Below, in pieces: positions 11,670 through 21,300 of a stretch of DNA of 64,000 nt. The notes beneath the pieces are model-generated. The model was not told where the DNA came from. It worked only from the letters and a program-made list of their open reading frames with translations, and did not search any database. Origin of the DNA: Edaphochlamys debaryana (lineage: Eukaryota; Chlorophyta; Chlorophyceae; Chlamydomonadales); NCBI GenBank assembly GCA_016858145.1, contig JAEHOE010000129.1, positions 248,001 through 312,000 of the forward strand, read 5' to 3'. Position numbers and translations under genes: made by a program. How positions within the stretch are numbered: the stretch's first letter is position 1; every line of letters starts with the position of its first letter.

Positions 11670-13489
11670 TGGGGCGGGGCCTTATGGAGACATGCATGAA
11701 CGAGGCCCTGGTGTCCAGTCCGGGGGCGGCAACCTCCAGGCCCTGCGGTATCAGATGTGTGCATTCCTGCAGCGCTTGTGCGCCAGGCGCGAAAGGAGCC
11801 CGTGGGGGGAGAGGCCGCCACAGAGGCCGCCCAGGCGGTGCTAGTAGCGATTTATGCGTGGACATCGTCGAGCTGAAGGGTGGGGATGGGGGGGGGAGCA
11901 GTGGCGCGTGGTGGCCTTTGTAGGGCGGGATTAGTATGGCTAGGCAGAGCTCGAAGGCGTTGCCCCTAACGCGGGCGGTCTGCTGGGCCTTGGGCCGGTC
12001 CACATGGAGGTGACAGGGAGGAGGGGTGCTGGGGAGGCGGATGGAGGCAAGGGCCTTGTATGATCAGGCCAGCGGCTGGTGGGTGCTCCAGCATCATGTG
12101 GGAGCCTGATGGAGGCTGGCATGTGTGGGCACAAGGGATCATACCAGGCAGTATCAGGAGGCCACAGCGCTGCCGGGGCCATGATACTGCAGCAGCTCGT
12201 GTTCGAAGTGCCTGGGCGCAGACGGCGACGCATGCCGGGGGCTTGTGCCCCCAAAGCGACCGCCAGACCAGCCACCGTTGTCAGCTGACTATAGGGTATA
12301 CTGCCAAGCTCTGCAGTGGTGCTCTCTGGCTCATGGCTCTCGCCGAGCAACACAACCGTACCCGAAGGGAGACCTCGACACTTTGCACACCTTTGCGGCT
12401 TTCACGGTCCAGTTGTACATATAGAGCACATAGTGCGCTTTGTAACTGTTCCCCTCCGCAACCCGCTCAAGCTCGCTGATTCCTTGACGCATCCCGCTCC
12501 GTGCCAACAACATGCCTCTCGACTTAGAAGGCCTTGTCCTTCTGGCGAGTATTGTTGTAGCAACTGACGTTTGCGTTAAAGGCGCCAGGCGCCGCGGTCT
12601 CACGGATTGACCGCTGGCCTTGCACGCCTTCGATGGGAGCCCAGCCTACTGTGCCGCACAGTGCACCAAAATTAATATGATGGGCGGGTCGCGGCTGGCG
12701 TGCCTGCACGGTCGCCGGCACCAGGCAAGGGTGCCACGCGCTCAACTCCCTCTCACCCCCACCGCCTACACCTTACCGCCAGTCACCGGGGGCCTGCGGC
12801 GCCATCGAGCAGCCTTTGGCCCTATATCGGCTCCACGCTTCCATGCGCTCCGCTATCGGCTGCTCGAGGGCGGGCGTGAGCGCAGCATAAGACGCACTAT
12901 GGGGGAGGCAAGAAGTCGGAGGACGGCAATGGACCTGACGGAGCTCATCACGGCCCTCATGCCTCCCTACACTGGCGCCCTTTTACTCCTCCAGCTCACA
13001 GGCACAATATGTGCATGCTGTGCATACTTGGCGGTCGCTGCGGGGCCAGGGCCGGCCGGAAGGGGGAGGCCGGGGCGGGGGCGGGGCGGAATGGCGAGGG
13101 AGGCGGGGCGAGGCGCCACGAACCCTCCGTGGCCGCCGCGGGCAGGTTCGCCAGCGCACAACAGGGCGAGATCAACTCGCATTGCGTTTGGGCGGTCACT
13201 ACAGCGCTTGCAGCAGCAGGAGCGCTGAGCTCGCCTTCCGCGGGGGCTTCGGCAGCAGTGCGAGATCGCCCGCGCCGCCAGCGCCTCATAGCCTCCGCGG
13301 CGCCCCCAGCCGCCCTCAAATGCCAGCGCCCTTCGCAACTTTCCAACAACTATCCCTGCTTAGCAGCAGCATCCAGGGACTCCTGGGCTTGCGGCGCCGA
13401 GACCGCAGCGCGTGTTTAGCGTCTGGCTCGCGCTTGTGGCCTGCCCGATGTTGCTCGCAGTCTGGAGCCCTGTGGACTGAAGCCGTGCC
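11670..13489. other. Intergenic region A-B: duplicated 3' flank and duplicated promoter segment
   Basis: No confident gene. Two blocks recur downstream. 12060-12560 matches 17200-17680 (3' flank of gene B), including a GGGGGC-TTGT-GCCCCC hairpin at 12237-12252. 12890-13489 matches 17735-18334 (upstream of gene C). A minus-strand ORF (about 12331-12600, with YKAHYVLYMYNWTVKAAKVC) lies in the first block, but its counterpart near 17560 has a stop, so it is probably not coding. Confidence 0.6.
12237..12252 (+). promoter_or_regulatory. Candidate 3' stem-loop downstream of gene A
   Basis: A perfect 6-bp stem with a 4-nt loop (GGGGGC TTGT GCCCCC). An identical copy stands at 17391-17406 behind gene B, inside a duplicated flank. 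It might be a 3'-UTR stem-loop, but no polyadenylation site is defined here. Confidence 0.35.
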
Positions 13490-13490
13490 A
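13396..13490 (+). promoter_or_regulatory. Shared 5' block of genes B, C and D (B copy)
   Basis: The 60-95 nt before the ATG of B, C (18239-18335) and D (29247-29341) share GGCGCCGAGACC, a CGCTCGCGGCTTGTG-like segment, TGCCCGATG and AAGCCG(C/T)GCC directly abutting the ATG. The conservation marks a common core promoter or 5' UTR and supports the tiny first exon. No clear TATA box. Confidence 0.5.
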
Positions 13491-16400
13491 TGGCCTCTGA
13501 ACAGGTGGGCTCGGGGCTAGGAGCGCCTTGGGCGGGGGCGCCCTGCTACGGGAGCTCGCGCCTCGGAGCGCCCAGCGCCTACAGCGATAGTAGAGCTTCA
13601 GGGAGTGCAGTTGTTGACTGCTTGCCCCTGGATCTGTGTGCTGCCTAACGCGTTTGTAGGCTGGAGGAGGCCAATACTGCGTTCAAGCCTGGGCAGACGA
13701 GGTCTTTCACCTCGACCCTCCCCCTGCTGGGACCCTCAGTCCCAACAGCCCCCTCTTCCCGCCACCCCCCGAGGGCCACACCTACGTGGGGTGGTACGGG
13801 GGACACAGAGGCATAAAGGGTCATGGCACTCCTCAGCCCTCCAAGTTTGCCGTCCTCTGCCCCTGGGTGTCTGCGTGCGGCCCCCACTGCAGCGCCGGGC
13901 CCCGCTGCGTGGTGGCTCGCACGCAGGGGCAGGCGGTGGGTCGGACGGTGCCGGTGCTGGACATGGGCCCGGTCCTGGAGCCGCTGGTGGAGCGACACCT
14001 GGCCAGCCTGCCGGAGGGGCCTGAGCGGGAGCAGGATCGGGCTCGCCTCTTCACGGAGGACGGTGGCGTGCGGTCCGTGGAGGAGGTGGCGGACGGGGAC
14101 CTGGCACGGGTACTGCCCAAGGTGAGAGTGGGCGCTGGGGCTGAGGGGGAACATGCTGCCTTGATGCGGTAGAGGTGCGCAGAGTTACCAAGCAAGAGGG
14201 ACTGCAACAGCTGCGTTGGCCTAGTTGGCCTGGGTTTGTTGGAGGTACTTGATCCAGTTGGAGGCATCTTGTAGGCATACCCCACTCGAACCAATCCCCG
14301 AGGGCGTCAGCTCTACGTTTGAGACCTTCCCCTCCCCCGCCATTGCTTACCGTAATCCGCAGCTGACCTGGCAGTTTGTACGGGGAGGCCTTCCCGGCCA
14401 AGACCGGGCCGCGCTTCGTCCTGCAGCGGCACCTGGACCGCTTCCACTTCGGCCACCTGCCGGCTGAGCTGCAGACGCTACAGGTGCGGCGAAAATGCGT
14501 AGGCTGTATCGCTGGCCTGGGATTAGTCCAGATCCCGCCGAGGTTCCCGGCCGGGTACCAAGATCTAGACGATGAGGGATTAAGGGCTCAGCAGGCTTCG
14601 ACTGTGTGTCCCGCTGCAGAGCACGCGCCTGGGCGACATGTCCCCGAACGTGGCGCACTGGCAGCCCCGCACTGCCCCCAACGCGGACTTGGTTGCTGCT
14701 CAGGCGGCGGGCCTGGACGAAGCGCCATACTACCAACAAGTAGGAAGGGGCTGGGGCCGCGGGTTGATGTGCGTTCGCAGCAAACCTCGTCGCCATGCCG
14801 TGGGGTCTAGAGGAAACACATACGGCCGGCGAGGGTATTAGAAGCCTGTCCGCTTCATGGTGGCCGATGCCTAAGGGCTGCTGTGTTCCTCTCAATCGCT
14901 AGGTTCCCGAAGGAGCTGCGGAGGTGCCTGGCGGCAAGAGGCGGAAGAACAAGGAGGTAAGCAGATACAGACGTCACGATAGGGGGCTCCCCCTGCCTCA
15001 CGCTTGCTGCACACGCCTACATCCTGGCATACGCGGGCTACAGCTCGTACAAATGTTCCTTATGTTGATGCTGCCTCCTTACTTGCCCCCATGCGCAGGC
15101 ACGGGAGCTTCGCGCCCAGCAGCGTGCACTGGCCTCTAGCCCCGCAGCTCCGGCGCCGGAAGCTGCGGACCCAGCAACCCGTCTCCACCGCCCCCGCAAG
15201 CGCAGGCGGGTCGCCAGCGCAGACCTCGACCCGCCTCCAGGGCTTTACATGGGCGCTGCGGCGGCGGGGCCCTCAGCGCCTGGGCTCTCGCAACCCCCAG
15301 CACCGTCCATGGAGCAGCAGCAGCGGGGCGGGCACGAGACTATGGCCGCGCTCTTACGATCCGGCGGCCCCAGCCCACCTGGGCTGCTCGGCGCTTTGCG
15401 GGCCGGCGCAGCACTGCTGCGGGTTAGCCAGCCGCTGCAAGCGCACACCCCTCAGCCTTCGGTAGTTGAGGCTGGCCGGGGGCCCGGCTCTGGCGTAGGC
15501 GGCACCGCCCAAGGCGGCGCGGCTTTCGGCGCCGCCGCACAGCCAGCCTCCGCCGCTGCGCCCGAGGCTGGCCCCGCTCAGGAGGACGGCGCCGCTGGGG
15601 TGGAGACGGAGGCGGGGGTCAAGGTGGATGAGGTGCATGCAGCCGGTGGGCCGGATGCAGTGGCGGGGCCGTCGGCTGGGGTGCCGGCGGGACTGCCCAG
15701 GCGCAGCCCGCTTGCCTCTGCGGCCACTCCGCGCCGCTGGCGGAGCTTGGCGTTGCTGCAGTCGGCAGGGCTGCACAACCAAGGGCTGGCCGAGGGCCTG
15801 GGCCCCGCTGGTGCGGTGTGCGACGGAATGGGCCCAAGGAGCGGCACGGGCAGCTCTAAGCCGCCCGCACAGCAAGGGCTACACACCCCTGGCGCCCGGG
15901 TCCCGCCCAGCAGTACAGCGGCCGGGGACCAGGCGGCTCAAGTCCCGCAGGCGGCCGCCTTCCCCATTCCGCCCACATCAGCGCAGACCGCTGCCGCCAA
16001 CCACACTTGTGAGGCCGCAGCAGGGACCTCCGCTGATGGCCCGAGCCCCGCCCCGGCGACCCCCGGTCTGCCTCTGGATGCGGCAGCGCCAGCATCCGCC
16101 GCGGCAGCGGCCGGGGCTGTGTCGCCGCTGCGGGTCCCGATGCCTGAGGTCTTCCTGCAGCATGTGGCCATGTTCCAGCAGGCGGTGGCGGCGGTGGCGG
16201 AGCAGGGGGCGCTGATACGGGAGCGGGAGCAGCTGCGCACTGCTATGGCGGCCGCGGAAGCACAGGCGGCGGAGCTCCGGGAGCAGCTGGCGGCGGCGCA
16301 GGCGGCGGCGGAGGCAGAGGCGGCGGAGCACCGACAGCAGCTGGCGGCGGCGCGGGCGGCGGCGGAGGCACAGGCAACGGGGCTCCGGGAGCAGCTGGCG

Positions 16401-16910
16401 GCGGCGGAGGCAGAGGCGGCGGAACACCGACAGCAGCTGGCGGCGGCGCGGGCGGCGGCGGAGGCACAGGCAACGGGGCTGCGGGACCGGGTGGCGGCGG
16501 CGCAGGCGGAGGCGGCAGAGGCGAGGGCGGCGGAGGCGGCAGCGCGGGCGGAGGCCCAGGCCGCCAAGGGCCGAGAGGCACGTCTTCTGGCTTCAAACAA
16601 GAAGCTCCGACAGGATCTAGCACGATCCAAAAACATGGTCCAGGATCTGGATCAGGAGTTGGCGGGGATGGCGGATCTCCAGGAGGGATTCGCGGCAGCG
16701 CAGGCAGCAGAAGCCGCCGCTTGGGCCGAGGCGCAGGAAGCCAGGGGCGGGGTGGCAAGGGAGGGAGCTGCGCGGGAAGCGGCGGAGGCGGAGCGGGATG
16801 AGGCCAGGACCGCGGAGGCACGGGGGCGGGCGGCGAGGGAGGCGGCGGAGCAGGAGCTGCGCTCGGCGAAGGGCTACGTGGAACGATTCATTGCACTGTT
16901 CGGGGACTGA
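13490..16910 (+). CDS. Gene B: Cys4 N-module plus coiled-coil protein, +1 frameshift in exon 3
   Basis: Tandem paralogue of A, C and D. Exons: 13490-13504 (MASEQ), 13660-14121, 14363-14483, 14620-14739, 14903-14956, 15099-16910. The module includes WADEVFHLDPPPAG, CPWVSACGPHCSAGPRC and GQAVGRTVPVLDM. Exon 3 is 121 nt where every paralogue has 120: an extra G in the run after GTAC (about 14382-14386) shifts the frame between LTWQFVR and EAFPAKTGPRF. All other exons are open and phase 0. The last exon has a strong basic patch (RPRKRRRV), a low-complexity middle and a coil with a perfect-register 96-bp duplication. Either a young pseudogene or a base-call error; without the extra base it would encode about 860 residues. 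Function unknown. Confidence 0.7.
16311..16502 (+). repeat. 96-bp tandem duplication in the coil of gene B
   Basis: 16311-16406 and 16407-16502 are near-identical 96-bp units (32 codons each, beginning EAEAAEHRQQ). The length preserves the reading frame, though 32 residues is not a whole number of heptads. Confidence 0.9.
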
Positions 16911-18334
16911 GACTGTTGTTGATGAGATGTTGATGAGATGAGTTAAGGCGCCCTTCTCCAACGCCAGACCATGGCTGCTCCCTAGGTTGGTGACGATGGA
17001 AGGGCTGAGCGCAGAACGGACACGACGTCGATGTGGCCCTGACGCGGTTCGGACTTCTACCGGAGCCTGCCGGAGGGGCCAAGAAGGCGGTGAGAGCCAC
17101 GTGCGTGAGCACTTGAGTCATGGAGGCATGAGGAGGCGGACGAGGCCTGGGCTGGGTTAGAGGCGGAGGGCATGAGCAAGAGTAATCAACCGGGGGACAT
17201 ATGTGGCGCTGGAGGTTGGAGGTTTAAGGATGGGGCTTGGCATGTGGGCAGGTTGGGGCACAAGGGATCAGGCCAAGTGCCCGAGCGTCATGACACGATA
17301 ACAGGCACAAGCAGGAGGCCACAGACCTGTCGGGATCATGTTTTTGCAGCTCCAGTTCGAAGTGCTTGGGCGCAGACGGCGACGCATGCCGGGGGCTTGT
17401 GCCCCCAAGCGACCGCCAGACCTACCATTGTTGTCAGCTGCATATAGATACAGTCCCAAGCTCTGCAGTGGTGCTCTCTGGCTCATGGCCTGCTCCAAGC
17501 AACGCAACCGTACCCGAAGGGAGACCTCGACACTTTGCACACCTTTGCTTTCACGGTTCAGATGTAAATATGGAGTACATAGTGCGCTTTGCAACTGTTC
17601 CCCTCCGCAACCCGCTCAAGCTCGCTGATTCCTTGACGCATCCCGCTCCGTGCCAACAACAAGCCTCTCTAGGTAGAATGTGATGGCTCCACGATCGGCT
17701 GCTCGAGGGCGGCCGTGAGCGCAGCATTCGACACACTATGGGGGAGGCAAGAAGTCGGAGGACGGCAATGGACCTGATGCGTGATGGAGCTCACGGCCCT
17801 CATGCCTCCCTATACTGGCGCCCTTTTACTCCTCCGGACCACAAGCACACAGTGTGTGTGCTGTGCATACTTGGCGGTCGCTGCGGGGCCAGGGCCGGCC
17901 GGAAGGGGGAGGCGGGGGCGGGGCGGGATGGCGAGGGAGGCGGGGTGAGGTGCCACGAACCCTTCGTGGCCGCCGCGGGCAGGTTTGCCAGCGCACTATG
18001 GGGCCAGGGCGAGGCTCATTGCGCTTGCGCGGTCACTACAGCGCTTGCTCCAGCAGCAAGAGTGCTGAGCTCGCCTTTCGCGGGGGCTTCGGCGCAGGCA
18101 GCAGCATCGCGGTCGCCCGCGCCTTCAGCTCCTCATGTCCTCCGCGGCGCCCCGACCTGCCCTCAGACACCAGAGCCCTTTGCAGCTATCCAACACAGCC
18201 GCTCCCTCTCATCAGCACCATCCAGGGGCCCCTGGGCTTACGGCGCCGAGACCGCAGCATCCGACCTGCGCTCGCGGCTTGTGCTGCCCGATGCCGCTCT
18301 CCGTGTGAGGAGCCAACAGCAGTGAAGCCGCGCC
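16911..18334. other. Intergenic region B-C: duplicated flank and promoter blocks
   Basis: No confident gene. 17200-17680 is the second copy of the A 3' flank, with the hairpin at 17391-17406; 17735-18334 is the second copy of the segment upstream of gene B. Small indels separate the copies, and minus-strand ORFs are not preserved, which argues against coding. Confidence 0.6.
17391..17406 (+). promoter_or_regulatory. Candidate 3' stem-loop downstream of gene B
   Basis: Identical to 12237-12252: stem GGGGGC/GCCCCC, loop TTGT, in the duplicated 3' flank. Confidence 0.35.
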
Positions 18335-18335
18335 A
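18239..18335 (+). promoter_or_regulatory. Shared 5' block (C copy)
   Basis: Contains GGCGCCGAGACCGCAG, GCGCTCGCGGCTTGTGCTGC, CCGATG and AAGCCGCGCC immediately before the ATG at 18335. It is the closest match to the block before gene D. Confidence 0.5.
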
Positions 18336-21300
18336 TGGCCTCTAAACAGGTGAGCTCGGGGCTGGGAGCGCCAAGGGCGGGGGCGCCCTGCTGCGGGCGC
18401 TCGCGCCTCGGAGCGCCCAGCGCCTGCAGCGATAGGAGTGCGGCGACCTCCTATCCTATAGGAGCGCCCCTTGACCTTGCAGCTCTTGACCTTGCTGCCG
18501 AGAGCTGGGCAGGCGTGTGCCCCTCGCCTGTACTCCAGTCGGCTCAAGCCGCCTTGCGCCCCACTGCAGGGAGCAGCGGGAGGCACAGAAGCGGAGGCTG
18601 AGGCCGGGGCTGGACCCTGTGCAAGAACCGTTCAGGTGATCCGGGCACGCAGGTCTCCATTGGGGCACTCCGTGGGACGTACTCATCCGCACTTGGTGAC
18701 CCGAGTCCTGTGGGGTCAGCGCCGGGTTGGCTAGCTACATGAAACAACCAGGCTTCTATATCTTGCCTTGATACTGTGCCCATCCGCTTTGCAGGTACGC
18801 TACGGTGTTCGCCTCCATGGCTGGGCGGACGAGGTCTTCCGCCTCGACCCTCCCCCTGCTGGGAGCCTCAGCCCCGACAGCCCCCTCTTCCCGCCACCCC
18901 CCGAGGGCCACACCTACGTGGGGTGGTACGGGGGACACAGGGGGCCTGGCGTCAATGGAAACAAAGTCCCCCGCAAGTTTGCCGTTCCCTGCCCCTGGGT
19001 CTCTGCGTGCGGTCCCCACTGCGGCGCCGGGCCCCGCTGCGTGGTGGCTCGCACGCAGGGGCAGGCGGTGGGTCAGACGGTGCCGGTGCTGGACATGGGC
19101 CCGGTCCTGGGGCCGCTTGTCAAGCGACACCTGGCCAGCCTGCCGGAGGGGCCTGAGCGGGAGCAGGAGCGGGCATGCTTCTGCACGGAGGGCGGCGGCA
19201 TGCGGTCTGTGGAGGAGGTGGCGGACGAGGACCTGGCACGGATTCTGCCCAAGGTGGGGTTGGGGGTGAGACTGAGGTGTCATACGCCGCTCTGCTGTGG
19301 TGTTGCTGTGTTCCTTGGCAGTTGGCAAACGCACAAGCTACCTTGGAGCTCTCTCCTTATCCCTGCCCTCGTCCTGTCGCACAGCTGACGTGGCGGCTCC
19401 TGCGCAAAGCCTACTCGACCAACCAAGGACCACGCTACATTATGCAAACCCACCTCACCCGCTACCACTTCGGCCACCTCCCGCCGCAGCTGCGTACGGA
19501 GCAGGTGGGAAGAGGTCTCTGGTTGCAGCTAGGATGGATGACGGGGCAAGGGGTCGTTGTCTCGTTTTGATGCGTGTGTGTATGCCGCTGCAGGGCACGC
19601 ACCTGGGTTCCCTGGACGCAAGCAAGCCGCCCTGGGAGCCCGGCACTGCCCCCGACGCGGACGTGCTGGCTGCCCGGGCGGCGGGGCTGGAGGTGGAGTC
19701 GTACTACCAACAAGTGAGACAAGGCTGGGAGTCCCGGCCATTGGGCACGGGTTGCGCACGGGCCAATGGGTTCCGCATCCTCAAGTCAGGAGTTGCTGCA
19801 GTCGAGAAACTGGGTTTTGGGACGATACTGGGTTGACCTAGTACCGATAGCGTAGCTGACTTAGTACCGATAGCGTAGCGTACTAGGCGGGAGGCCTGGA
19901 TTTGTATGAGACGTTCCTGTCCTACTCCAACCCTCAGGTGGTGGAGCGGAGGCGGGGTCAGCAGGAGGCCTCTCAAGCGCCAGAGGCCGAGGCCGGGGCT
20001 GGACCCTGCGCAAGACCCGCTGAGGTGATGAGGGCGTGCAGACTTTCCTTGGCTCACTCGGGTTTGCCCTTGATGCCTACGAGGGTGTTCCGCTCGCTGT
20101 CAGCAGAAATACGGTGTCATCAGGAGGGTAAACTGCACCACCAGATGAACTCTTTTGCTAACCCGGTGTATATCTCGACGGCATTGCAGGGAGGCCGAGG
20201 AGGCTGTCGGGTCCCCATCCACGTCTGGGCGGACGAGGTCTTCCGCCTCGACCCTCCCCCTGCTGGGAGCCCCAGCCCCGACAGCCCCCTCTTCCCGCCA
20301 CCCCCCGAGGGCGAGACCTACGTGGGGTGGTACGGGGGACACAGGGGGCCTGGAAGAGGAGAGAAGCTACTTCGCAAGTTTGCCATTCCCTGCCCCTGGG
20401 TCTCTGCGTGCGGCCCCCACTGCGGCGCCGGGCCCCGCTGCGTGGTGGCTCGCACGCAGGGGCAGGCGGTGGGTCGAACGGTGCCGGTGCTGGACATGGC
20501 TCAGGTCCTGGGGCCGCTGGTGGAGCGACACCTGGCCAGCCTGCCGGAGGGGCCTGAGCGGGAGCAGGAGCGGGCATGCTTCTGCACGGAGGGCGGTTGC
20601 GTGCGGTCTGTGGAGGAGGTGGCGGACGGGGACCTGGCGCGGGTACTGCCCAAGGTGAGGTAGGGCGCATGCTGGGGCTGAGGTATAGGATTGACTTCGC
20701 TGCACTTATGCCGTGACCAAACGCAGGTGGTCCAAGTTCGTTAACGTGCCCGCGCCCTGTCATGCAGGTGACGTGGCGGTTCCTGCGAGAGGTCCTCCCG
20801 GCCAGAACCGGGCCACGCTGCGCCCTGCAGGCCCACCTCGCCCGCTTCCACTTCGGCCACCTCCCGCCGCAGCTGCGTACGGAGCAGGTGCGGCATTCAA
20901 GTTGCAGCTGGGGTGGAAGGAGGGGCAAGCGGTCGGTGCCTCGGTTTGATGCGTGTGTGTGTGCCGCTGCAGGGCACGCGCCTAGGGACCGAGGACCGAA
21001 ACCGGCTCCCGTGGCAGCCCGGCACCTCCCCCGACGCGGACGTGCTGGCTGCCCGGGCGGCGGGACTAGACGTGGAGTCGTACTACCAGGTGAGGAGAGG
21101 GGGACTTGGGGCAGCTCATACAGATCGGCCGTGCTGATCTAGGAGCTTTGCTGCTCACGCTCAGCACCCGTGCTGTGACGACTCCGCCCTACAGGTCTCC
21201 ATCGGATCGGCCCCAGGCGCTGAGGAGGAGGCACCAGATGCGGGCGCCGCAGCGGGGCGGCCTGCCAAGCGCCAGCGGACCGCCACCGCGGACCAGCCGG

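Noticed and set aside
12331..12603. Minus-strand ORF with protein-like sequence (YKAHYVLYMYNWTVKAAKVC)
   Set aside because: Its duplicate near 17560 has a stop and frame changes; the similarity is explained by segmental duplication.
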